NCBI GenBank assembly: GCA_910587865.1
Contig: CAJUNX010000044.1
Span: 7,222 to 33,674 of the forward strand
Direction of reading: 5' to 3'
DNA: 26,453 bases
DNA from: an uncultured Roseburia sp.
GTDB taxonomy: Bacteria > Bacillota > Clostridia > Lachnospirales > Lachnospiraceae
Positions 7,310 through 14,591 of the stretch are shown here, in pieces (the stretch's first letter is position 1; every line of letters starts with the position of its first letter). The notes beneath the pieces were generated by a model that worked only from the letters and a program-made list of their open reading frames with translations, was not told where the DNA came from and ran no database searches. Made by a program: the position numbers and the translations under genes.

Positions 7310-8638
7310 ATGGGGAAACCGATAGTGGCGGTAGTGGGACGTCCGAATGTGGGGAAATCCACTCTCTTTAACGCGATTGCGGGGGAGCGGATTTCGATCG
7401 TGAAGGATACGCCGGGGGTGACGAGGGACCGGATCTATGCGGATGTCAGCTGGCTGGATCACAATTTTACACTGATCGATACGGGCGGAATCGAGCCCGA
7501 GAGCAAGGATATCATACTTTCACAGATGAGGGAGCAGGCACAGATTGCCATTGATACGGCGGACGTGATTCTGTTTCTCACCGATGTCAGACAGGGACTT
7601 CTGGACGCGGATTCAAAGGTGGCGGATATGCTGCGGCGCTCCGCGAAGCCGGTTGTGCTGGTTGTCAACAAGGTGGACAGCTTTGAAAAGTTTATGCCGG
7701 ACGTCTACGAATTTTATAATCTGGGGATCGGGGATCCGTTTCCGGTTTCCGCCTCCTCGCGGCTGGGTCTCGGGGACATGCTCGACGAGGTGGTGCGTCA
7801 TTTTCCGGATTACAATCCGGCGGAGGAGGAGGACGACCGTCCGAAGGTGGCGATCATCGGAAAGCCAAACGTCGGCAAATCCTCGCTGATCAACAAGCTG
7901 GCGAGAGAGGACCGCGTGATTGTGTCGGATATCGCCGGGACGACGCGCGACGCGATCGATACCGCGGTGAAGTTTCAGGACAGGGAATATGTTCTGATCG
8001 ACACGGCGGGGCTTCGCCGCAAGAATAAAATAAAAGAAGAGATCGAGCGCTACAGTATCATCCGCGCCGTCACGGCAGTCGAGCGCGCGGATGTGTGCAT
8101 CATCGTGATCGACGCGCAGGAGGGCGTCACCGAGCAGGATGCGAAGATCGCCGGGATCGCGCACGACCGCGGCAAGGGGATCATCATAGCGGTCAATAAG
8201 TGGGACGCGATCGAGAAGGACGACCGGACCATGTATCAGCACACGGACCGGATCCGGCAGGTATTAAGCTTTATGCCGTACGCCGAGATCATGTTTGTGT
8301 CCGCAAAGACCGGACAGCGGCTTCCGAAGCTGTTTGACCAGATCGACATGGTGATTGCGAACAACAGTATGCGGGTGTCGACGGGCGTGCTCAACGAGAT
8401 CGTCGCGGAAGCGGTAGCGCTGCAGCAGCCGCCGTCGGACAAAGGAAAGCGGCTGAAGATTTATTATGTGACACAGGCGTCCGTAAAACCGCCTGCATTT
8501 GTCATATTTGTAAATGATAAGGAACTGATGCATTTTTCATATACACGCTATCTGGAAAACCGGATCCGCGAGAGCTTCGGGTTCCGCGGGACCGCGCTCA
8601 GATTTATCATTCGTGAGAGAAAGGAAGATAAAAAATGA
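7310..8638 (+). CDS. der: Ribosome biogenesis GTPase Der
   Basis: Der (EngA) is a double GTPase needed for maturation of the 50S ribosomal subunit. The product is 442 residues, the usual size. The first G domain has GRPNVGKS (10-17), DTPGVTRD, DTGG and NKVD. The second has GKPNVGKS (184-191), DIAGTTRD, DTAG and NKWD. The C-terminal part matches the KH-like domain, with the conserved GFRGT near the end. The ATG at 7310 follows AGAAAGGAA. The stop overlaps the plsY start by four bases (ATGA), so the pair is translationally coupled. Confidence 0.97.
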   Translation: MGKPIVAVVGRPNVGKSTLFNAIAGERISIVKDTPGVTRDRIYADVSWLDHNFTLIDTGGIEPESKDIILSQMREQAQIAIDTADVILFLTDVRQGLLDADSKVADMLRRSAKPVVLVVNKVDSFEKFMPDVYEFYNLGIGDPFPVSASSRLGLGDMLDEVVRHFPDYNPAEEEDDRPKVAIIGKPNVGKSSLINKLAREDRVIVSDIAGTTRDAIDTAVKFQDREYVLIDTAGLRRKNKIKEEIERYSIIRAVTAVERADVCIIVIDAQEGVTEQDAKIAGIAHDRGKGIIIAVNKWDAIEKDDRTMYQHTDRIRQVLSFMPYAEIMFVSAKTGQRLPKLFDQIDMVIANNSMRVSTGVLNEIVAEAVALQQPPSDKGKRLKIYYVTQASVKPPAFVIFVNDKELMHFSYTRYLENRIRESFGFRGTALRFIIRERKEDKK

Positions 8639-9294
8639 TCGCAGCGAGACTGATCGCACTGGGGACGGGATATCTGTTCGGCCTGTTTCAGACAGGATAT
8701 CTCTATGGAAAAAGTCAGGGGATCGACATCCGCAAAGAGGGGAGCGGCAATGCGGGTGCGACGAATTCCCTGCGGGTGCTCGGATTAAAGGCGGGGCTGA
8801 TCACGTTTGCCGGAGATCTGTTTAAAGCGATTTTCGCGGTGCTTCTGATGCATCTGATCTTCGGAAGCCGTTATCCGGAGGCCGTGACGGTGCTCGGACT
8901 CTATGCGGGATTCGGCACGGTGCTCGGGCATAATTTTCCGTTTTATTTAAAGTTTCAGGGCGGAAAGGGAATCGCCTGCACCTCGGGCGTGATCCTCGCC
9001 GTCTGTCCGCAGGCTGCGCCGTTCTGCCTGCTTCTGTTTATCGGCTCGATTGCGGTGACACGGTATGTGTCGCTCGGCTCGATTCTTGTGGTAACGGCGT
9101 TTCTGATCCAGGTGATTCTGTTCGGACAGATGGGCTGGCTGTCGACGGCACCGGCGTATCTGCCGGAGTTTTATGCAGTGAGCGCCTGTTTTACGGCGAT
9201 GGCGCTGTGGCGGCACCGCGCGAATATCGGACGTCTGCTGCACGGAACGGAGAATAAGATCGGTATGAAGAAAAAGGATGGAAAAGAGGAATAG
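8635..9294 (+). CDS. plsY: Acyl-phosphate:glycerol-3-phosphate acyltransferase PlsY
   Basis: PlsY transfers an acyl group from acyl-phosphate to sn-glycerol-3-phosphate, making lysophosphatidic acid at the inner face of the membrane. The 219-residue protein has several hydrophobic segments and the signatures SGNAGATN (37-44) and KFQGGKGIACTSG (106-118). The start overlaps the der stop, and gpsA begins two bases after its stop codon. A short Lys-rich tail (GMKKKDGKEE) ends the protein. The adjacent gpsA supplies its substrate. Confidence 0.95.
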   Translation: MIAARLIALGTGYLFGLFQTGYLYGKSQGIDIRKEGSGNAGATNSLRVLGLKAGLITFAGDLFKAIFAVLLMHLIFGSRYPEAVTVLGLYAGFGTVLGHNFPFYLKFQGGKGIACTSGVILAVCPQAAPFCLLLFIGSIAVTRYVSLGSILVVTAFLIQVILFGQMGWLSTAPAYLPEFYAVSACFTAMALWRHRANIGRLLHGTENKIGMKKKDGKEE

Positions 9295-9296
9295 AT

Positions 9297-10310
9297 ATGG
9301 CGGATACTGCGGTGATCGGTGCGGGGAGCTGGGGCATTGCGCTGGCGAAGGTACTGCACACAAACGGAAATCAGGTGACGGTCTGGTCGCTTCTGGCAGA
9401 CGAGGTCGCGATGCTTGAGAGGGAGCACGAACACAAGGATAAGCTTCCGGGGGTCACGCTGCCGGCGGACATGCGGTTTACCACGGATTTAAAAGAAGCG
9501 GTACAGGGCAGAGACTATCTGATCCTCGCGGTGCCCTCCGTGTTTACGAGGAGCACGGCGGCATCCATGGCGCCGTATGTGACGGCGGGACAGGTGGTCG
9601 TGTGTGTGGCAAAAGGGATCGAGGAAGCCACGCTGATGACGCTCTCGGATATCGTCGCAGAGGAAATCCCGGCGGCCGAAACGGCGGTGATGTGCGGGCC
9701 GAGCCACGCCGAGGAGGTCGGGACAGGACTTCCGACGACAGTAGTTGCTGGCGCCGCGAAAAAGAGCGTCGCGGAGGGGGTGCAGGATATCTTTATGAAT
9801 GAGGTGTTCCGCGTCTATACCAGTCCGGACGTCCTCGGCATGGAGCTGGGCGGCTCCTTAAAGAACGTCATCGCGCTCGCCGCCGGCATGGCGGACGGTC
9901 TTGGCTACGGCGACAATACAAAGGCGGCGCTGATCACGCGCGGGATCTCGGAGATCGGGCGGCTGGCGCTTAAGATGGGCGCAAAATACGAGACCTTAAG
10001 CGGTCTGACCGGCATCGGCGATCTGATCGTGACCTGCGAGAGCCGCCACAGCCGCAACCGGAAAGCGGGGATGCTGATCGGGCAGGGATATACGATGCAG
10101 CAGGCGATGGATGAGGTTAAAATGGTGGTCGAGGGCGTCTACTCCGCGAAGGCGGCGATCGCGCTCGCCAGAAAATACGGGGTCGACATGCCCATCACCG
10201 AGAGTGTGAACCAGGTGCTGTTTGAGGAAAAACCGGTGCGCGAGGCGGTCGCGGAGCTGATGATGCGCGACCGGCGTGCGGAGAACAGCGCACTGGAATG
10301 GAGTGAATAG
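9297..10310 (+). CDS. gpsA: NAD(P)H-dependent glycerol-3-phosphate dehydrogenase GpsA
   Basis: GpsA reduces dihydroxyacetone phosphate to sn-glycerol-3-phosphate for phospholipid synthesis. The 337-residue length is normal. The N-terminus has the dinucleotide-binding loop GAGSWG (8-13), followed by family motifs VAKGIEE, GPSHAEEV, LGGSLKNVIALAAGMADG, NTKAALITRG and LTGIGDLIVTC. AGAGGA lies seven bases before the ATG. It follows plsY with no room for a promoter, so it is co-transcribed with der-plsY. Confidence 0.97.
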   Translation: MADTAVIGAGSWGIALAKVLHTNGNQVTVWSLLADEVAMLEREHEHKDKLPGVTLPADMRFTTDLKEAVQGRDYLILAVPSVFTRSTAASMAPYVTAGQVVVCVAKGIEEATLMTLSDIVAEEIPAAETAVMCGPSHAEEVGTGLPTTVVAGAAKKSVAEGVQDIFMNEVFRVYTSPDVLGMELGGSLKNVIALAAGMADGLGYGDNTKAALITRGISEIGRLALKMGAKYETLSGLTGIGDLIVTCESRHSRNRKAGMLIGQGYTMQQAMDEVKMVVEGVYSAKAAIALARKYGVDMPITESVNQVLFEEKPVREAVAELMMRDRRAENSALEWSE

Positions 10311-10358
10311 AAGACGGATTCTGACGAGAGACAGAGTCAGCGGAAACGGAGGAAGAGT

Positions 10359-10793
10359 GTGAGAGTAGAGATAAAAAGACTGACGGAGACGGCGGTTCTC
10401 CCGGTGCGCGGGAGTGCACAGGCGGCCGGCTATGATCTGTGCGCGGATCTTACGGAGCCGCTCGTGCTCGCGGCGGGTACGGGAGCAAAGGTGCCGACCG
10501 GGCTTAGCGTGGCGCTGCCGGACGGATATTTCGGAGGCGTCTATGCGCGCAGCGGCCTTGCCACGAAGCGGGGACTGCGCCCGGCGAACTGCACCGGCAT
10601 CATCGATTCGGATTACCGCGGGCCGCTGCTTGTCCCTCTGTTTAACGATTCCGGCAGCGAGCAGACGATTCAGCCGGGGGAGCGGATTGCGCAGCTGATC
10701 ATTCAGCCGTATCTTGCGGTGGAATTCGACGAGGTGACGGAGCTTGACGCGACCGCGCGCGGCGAAGGGGGATTCGGATCAACGGGAGCGTAA
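10359..10793 (+). CDS. dut: dUTP diphosphatase
   Basis: This trimeric dUTPase hydrolyses dUTP to dUMP and pyrophosphate. The 144-residue protein has all five motifs: AGYDLCAD (23-30), ARSGLA (63-68), GIIDSDYRG (80-88, with Asp83 the expected catalytic residue), GERIAQLII (107-115) and the flexible RGEGGFGST tail (134-142). It starts with GTG at 10359, five bases after GGAGGAA. The gap to gpsA is 48 bp with no obvious terminator, so it is probably the last gene of the der operon. Confidence 0.95.
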   Translation: MRVEIKRLTETAVLPVRGSAQAAGYDLCADLTEPLVLAAGTGAKVPTGLSVALPDGYFGGVYARSGLATKRGLRPANCTGIIDSDYRGPLLVPLFNDSGSEQTIQPGERIAQLIIQPYLAVEFDEVTELDATARGEGGFGSTGA

Positions 10794-10816
10794 CGGCAAA
10801 ATACGCATTCTTTTTC

Positions 10817-10845
10817 TTGCGCCGTCTGTCCTACAGCGGTATAAT
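10817..10845 (+). promoter_or_regulatory. Promoter of the phosphoribosyltransferase gene
   Basis: TTGCGC (10817-10822) and a perfect TATAAT (10840-10845) are 17 bp apart and lie 37 bp before the start codon. The parE promoter at 14441 uses the same -35 hexamer and spacing. Confidence 0.75.
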
Positions 10846-10881
10846 GGAAAAAGAAAAGTGATAAAGGGGGATCTTTGCCTT

Positions 10882-11526
10882 ATGGAAACAAGAATGATGA
10901 AGTTTTACTCAAAAGAGAGTAATCTGGTGGCCATGCATGCCATACCGGGACATTTTGCCACCAGCCACTCACATATCAATTACTATATTGATATCACCAG
11001 CCTTAAGACCAGGGTTCGCGAGGCGGAGGAGATCGCCCGCGTGCTCTATCACAAGATCGGCCGGCTTTCCTACATCGACACGATCGTGTGCATGGACGGC
11101 ACGGAAATCATCGGAGCATTTCTCGCGGAAACGTTTGAGCGGGGGGATTTCCACTCCACAAACCTTCATGAGACGATCTACGTGGTGAGTCCGGAGATCA
11201 ACGGCAACAATCAGATTCTGTTCCGCGATAATATCAAGCCCTGCATCAGCAATAAGCATGTCCTGATGCTTTCCGCGACGACGTCGACCGGCAAGACCGT
11301 CCGCAGAAGCTTAGAGGGCATTCAGTACTATGGCGGTATCGTCGAGGCGGTGGCATCCGTGTTCAGCACGGTGAGCAGTGTGGACAATATGCCGGTACTT
11401 TCTGTGTTTACGGAGGAGGATATTCCCGGTTATACGGCCTACGCGGCGGGAGAGTGCCCGTTCTGCCAGAAAGGCGAGCGTATTGAGGCCATGGTAAATG
11501 GTTTCGGGTATTCCAAGCTGTACTAG
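10882..11526 (+). CDS. Type I phosphoribosyltransferase (orotate-PRTase-like)
   Basis: A 214-residue protein with a PRPP-binding loop of the PRTase class, HVLMLSATTSTGKTVRRS (about residues 126-143), a variant of the usual VDDVxTTG motif. An acidic pair of the orotate PRTase type is not evident there, so pyrE is not assigned. Near the C-terminus CPFC (192-195) could form half of a metal site, and only these two Cys are close together. The ATG at 10882 has a GGGGGA run about ten bases upstream; earlier in-frame codons run back through dut and precede the promoter. It has its own promoter, so it is not simply part of the der operon. Its substrate base is unknown. Confidence 0.75.
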   Translation: METRMMKFYSKESNLVAMHAIPGHFATSHSHINYYIDITSLKTRVREAEEIARVLYHKIGRLSYIDTIVCMDGTEIIGAFLAETFERGDFHSTNLHETIYVVSPEINGNNQILFRDNIKPCISNKHVLMLSATTSTGKTVRRSLEGIQYYGGIVEAVASVFSTVSSVDNMPVLSVFTEEDIPGYTAYAAGECPFCQKGERIEAMVNGFGYSKLY

Positions 11527-11684
11527 TACAACGAATAATAAGTAACGAACACCCTGACCTGCCTGATTTTTCATCTGCGGCGTTGTCGTCAATCGACGCA
11601 GCCACCGCTGCGCCTCATTCCTCCGCCTTGCATATGAAACAATCATTCTGCGTCAATGTATTAGAAACTTATTTTCCGTTGTAC
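11526..11684. mobile_element. MITE-like element with terminal inverted repeats
   Basis: The ends are inverted repeats matching at 16 of 18 positions: GTACAACGAATAATAAGT (11526-11543) against the complement of 11667-11684. The 159-bp interior codes for nothing convincing but contains a CGCAGC/GCTGCG hairpin (11597-11612). The left end begins at the last base of the phosphoribosyltransferase stop codon. No clear target-site duplication is visible. From memory, similar sequences recur between genes in Lachnospiraceae; that needs a search. Confidence 0.55.
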
Positions 11685-11890
11685 CAGTGCATCGTCAAAA
11701 TGCCGGGTTTTTACCGAAAAAGCTGTCAGTTTGACGAAAGCAGGCAAAAACAGTCGGAATCACTGTGAAAACCCACAAGGAAAAGTTTTAATCTTTGTTG
11801 AGGCAACATATAGCGTTTCTGCCGGTTTTTTTGTATAGTAAGTATAGCAAAAATGAATCGCCACTATTTTATTCAGGAGGATTAAGACCA
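11685..11890 (+). other. AT-richer leader of the sugar ABC ATPase gene
   Basis: This stretch has no gene. Two -10-like hexamers, TATAGT (11834-11839) and TATAGC (11843-11848), lie 40-57 bp before the start codon, but I see no good -35 partner for either. It probably holds the promoter of the downstream gene. No cre-like palindrome was recognised. Confidence 0.4.
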
Positions 11891-13003
11891 ATGGCAAGTT
11901 TATCAATGAAGAACATTTGCAAAGTTTACCCGAATGGCTTTGAAGCTGTGAAGGATTTCAACCTCGAAGTTGAGGACCAGGAGTTTATCATCTTTGTAGG
12001 ACCGTCCGGATGCGGTAAGTCTACGACGCTTCGTATGATCGCAGGGTTAGAGGAGATTTCCTCCGGTGAGTTCTGCATCGACGGCAAGCTTATGAACGAC
12101 GTTGAGCCGAAGGACCGCGATATCGCAATGGTATTCCAGAACTACGCACTTTATCCGCACATGACCGTATTTGATAACATGGCATTCGGTCTGAAGTTAA
12201 GAAAAGTTCCGAAGGACGAGATCAAGAAGAAAGTGGAAGAGGCTGCAAGAATCCTTGACCTTGACAAATTATTAGACCGTAAGCCGAAGGCTCTTTCCGG
12301 TGGACAGAGACAGCGTGTTGCTATGGGACGTGCCATCGTGCGTAACCCGAAGGTCTTCCTGATGGATGAGCCGCTGTCCAACCTGGATGCAAAGCTTCGT
12401 GTGCAGATGCGTTCCGAGATCGCAGCGCTTCATGACAGATTAAAGGCTACCATCATCTACGTTACACATGATCAGACCGAGGCTATGACGCTTGGTACCA
12501 GAATCGTCGTATTAAAGGACGGCGTGATCATGCAGGTAGATTCTCCGCAGACTTTGTACAACGAGCCGAACAACTTATTCGTTGCAGGATTTATCGGATC
12601 TCCGCAGATGAACTTTGTAGATGCAGTATGTAAGGTAGAGGGTGACAGAGTGACCCTTTCCTTCGAGAACACGACGATCACGCTTCCGCCTGCAAAGGCT
12701 AAGAAGTTAATCGACGGCAATTACAACGGCAAGACGGTCGTTATGGGTATCCGTCCGGAAGATATCGATGATTCCCAGATGGAGCTTGAGGCTCACAGAG
12801 ACAGCACATTTGAGGCTGACGTAACCGGATACGAGTTACTTGGTTCCGAGGTTCTGTTATACTTCAATGTTGCAGGGGCAGGCATGAGCGCGAAGGTTGA
12901 TTCCAGAACAACCGCACGTCTGCATGACCACATCAGACTTGCTATGGATCCGGAGAAGATCCACGTATTCGACAAAGAGACAGAGCTGACCATTACGAAC
13001 TAG
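11891..13003 (+). CDS. msmK: Sugar ABC transporter ATPase, MsmK/UgpC type
   Basis: A 370-residue ATPase of the carbohydrate CUT1 importers. It has Walker A GPSGCGKST (37-45), a Q-loop Gln83, signature LSGGQ (135-139), Walker B VFLMDE ending at 160, the switch His193 (VTHDQTEAM) and a C-terminal TOBE/MalK-type regulatory region. No permease or binding-protein gene is near, which fits MsmK-like ATPases that serve several importers. A strong AGGAGG lies just upstream of the ATG at 11891. Codon choice (TTA, CGT, GCA, GTT) differs visibly from the GC-rich neighbours and suggests high expression. It is a single-gene unit closed by a strong terminator. Confidence 0.93.
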   Translation: MASLSMKNICKVYPNGFEAVKDFNLEVEDQEFIIFVGPSGCGKSTTLRMIAGLEEISSGEFCIDGKLMNDVEPKDRDIAMVFQNYALYPHMTVFDNMAFGLKLRKVPKDEIKKKVEEAARILDLDKLLDRKPKALSGGQRQRVAMGRAIVRNPKVFLMDEPLSNLDAKLRVQMRSEIAALHDRLKATIIYVTHDQTEAMTLGTRIVVLKDGVIMQVDSPQTLYNEPNNLFVAGFIGSPQMNFVDAVCKVEGDRVTLSFENTTITLPPAKAKKLIDGNYNGKTVVMGIRPEDIDDSQMELEAHRDSTFEADVTGYELLGSEVLLYFNVAGAGMSAKVDSRTTARLHDHIRLAMDPEKIHVFDKETELTITN

Positions 13004-13024
13004 TTCGTAATCCATTGAACACCG

Positions 13025-13055
13025 ACACCCCGCAGCATGCTGCGGGGTGTTTTTG
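13025..13055 (+). terminator. Rho-independent terminator after msmK
   Basis: A perfect palindromic stem, ACACCCCGCAGCA (13025-13037) with TGCTGCGGGGTGT (13038-13050), runs straight into TTTTT. It begins 21 bases after the msmK stop codon. Confidence 0.95.
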
Positions 13056-13146
13056 TAAAGGGACGCAAAGAAATGTCAGCCGTTTCACGGTATGCGCCGT
13101 CGCGCGGCGGAAGAGAAATCTTTCCGGTCCGATTCTGATCCCGCAA

Positions 13147-13175
13147 TTGACAACAGCGGGGGAATCCGATAAAAT
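13147..13175 (+). promoter_or_regulatory. Promoter of the CdaR-type regulator gene
   Basis: A consensus TTGACA (13147-13152) and TAAAAT (13170-13175) are 17 bp apart, 48 bp before the start codon and downstream of the msmK terminator. Confidence 0.85.
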
Positions 13176-13223
13176 GAGACGAAACGGGACGACGGAGTTG
13201 CAGAGGAAAGAAGGTAGAAGTCA

Positions 13224-14315
13224 ATGATCTCAAATCACAAGATGCAGGCAGCGCTGGACGAGATCCGGGAGATTTCCAAGACCGATCTTGCGCTTTATAC
13301 GGAGACAGGCAGGCAGATGGCAGCCACCTTTGAGCCGGAGGAGGATATGAGGGAGGCGGTGGTTTCCTTTGCGGATTCCATGGCGGAGAGCCAGATGCTC
13401 GGCGGATATCACTTTTTTAAGGTGATCGTGGACGGAGAACTGGAATATGTGCTTTTGACCCGGTCTTCCGCGGAGGATGCCTATATGGTGGGCAGACTCG
13501 CGGTCTGTCAGATCAGAAATCTCGTGTCGGCTTATATGGAGCAGTTTGACCGGAACAATTTTATGCAGAATATTCTGCTCGGCAATATGCTGGTTGTGGA
13601 CATGTATAACAAAGCGCAGAAGCTGCACATCGGACAGGCGGAGCGCGTGGTGTTTATCGTCGAGCTGGAGGGGAAAAAAGATCCGGCTGTGATGGAGCTG
13701 GCGAAGAATCTGTTTGTGACGAAGACAAAGGATTTTGTCACGGAGGTCGACGAACAGAGCATCATCCTGATTAAGGATACCGGCGAGCTTGAGAGCGAGG
13801 AAGATCTGCAGACTTTGGCATCGACGATCGTGGACAGCGTTCACGCTGAGGTGATGGTGCGCGTGCGGGTCGGATACGGCAACCGTGTGGACAATCTGCA
13901 GGACATCGCGAGGTCTTATCAGGAGGCGAGGATGGCGCTTGAGGTGGGCAGGATTTTTTACGCGCAGAAGGAGACGATCGCCTACCGCTATCTCGGCATT
14001 GGGCGTCTGATCTATCAGCTGCCGATGACGCTTTGCGAGATGTTTCTCCATGAGGTGTTCGGGGAGGGGATTCCAGAAGTCTTCAATGAGGAGATCACGA
14101 CGACGATCCAGAAGTTTTTTGAAAATAATCTCAATATCTCCGAGACGGCGAGACAGCTGTACGTTCACCGGAATACGCTGGTGTACCGGCTGGAGAGGCT
14201 GGAAAAGACGATCGGGCTGGATATCCGGAGATTTGACGATGCGATGACGTTTAAGATTGCGATGATGGTCATCTCGCATATGCAGTATACAAAGGCCAAA
14301 GAACAGGAGCTGTAA
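13224..14315 (+). CDS. CdaR/PucR-type transcriptional regulator
   Basis: A 363-residue regulator. The N-terminal part (to about residue 100) resembles a putative sugar-diacid or small-molecule sensing domain. The middle matches the GGDEF-like domain found in CdaR proteins. The C-terminus is a PucR-type helix-turn-helix (about 297-332: NNLNISETARQLYVHRNTLVYRLERL, quoted in part). Such proteins activate uptake or catabolic genes; the target is unknown. AAGAAGG precedes the ATG at 13224. It has its own consensus promoter and terminator. Adjacency to msmK raises the possibility of sugar control, but that is inference. Confidence 0.82.
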   Translation: MISNHKMQAALDEIREISKTDLALYTETGRQMAATFEPEEDMREAVVSFADSMAESQMLGGYHFFKVIVDGELEYVLLTRSSAEDAYMVGRLAVCQIRNLVSAYMEQFDRNNFMQNILLGNMLVVDMYNKAQKLHIGQAERVVFIVELEGKKDPAVMELAKNLFVTKTKDFVTEVDEQSIILIKDTGELESEEDLQTLASTIVDSVHAEVMVRVRVGYGNRVDNLQDIARSYQEARMALEVGRIFYAQKETIAYRYLGIGRLIYQLPMTLCEMFLHEVFGEGIPEVFNEEITTTIQKFFENNLNISETARQLYVHRNTLVYRLERLEKTIGLDIRRFDDAMTFKIAMMVISHMQYTKAKEQEL

Positions 14316-14337
14316 CCTGTCTGTCAGGGAACAAAAG

Positions 14338-14371
14338 CGGGCGGTCCGCAAAGCGAGCGGCCCGTTTTTTT
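14338..14371 (+). terminator. Terminator after the CdaR-type regulator
   Basis: CGGGC (14338-14342) pairs with GCCCG (14360-14364), with an imperfect extension inward, followed by TTTTTTT (14365-14371). It starts 22 bases after the stop codon. Confidence 0.85.
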
Positions 14372-14440
14372 GTGCCGTAAAATGGTATGCCGGTATTTTT
14401 GTGCAATATGTAAAAAAATACGAAACATATGTTCTGTTGC

Positions 14441-14469
14441 TTGCGCGGAATCCGGGAGTATGATATGAT
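14441..14469 (+). promoter_or_regulatory. Promoter of the topoisomerase genes
   Basis: TTGCGC (14441-14446) and TATGAT (14464-14469) are 17 bp apart. A second overlapping TATGAT (14459-14464) pairs with TTGCTT (14437-14442) at 16 bp. It lies about 120 bp before the start codon and downstream of a terminator. Confidence 0.65.
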
Positions 14470-14591
14470 GCATTGTGACGCGCCAAAGACGGCAAAAAGA
14501 AGGATGTCTGCGGCAGTCTGCATCTGCAAAGGAGCGCAGAGGGGATAAGCGGTCCATACGGATGCGGACGGGAATGGAAAGGAAGAGTGAC

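Noticed and set aside
13015..13227. A 70-codon + strand frame after msmK
   Set aside because: It reads through the msmK terminator and the consensus promoter of the regulator gene.
13230..14495. A 421-codon open frame on the - strand opposite the CdaR-type regulator
   Set aside because: It mirrors a clearly conserved + strand gene, has a His/Leu/Arg-rich shadow composition and no recognisable domain.
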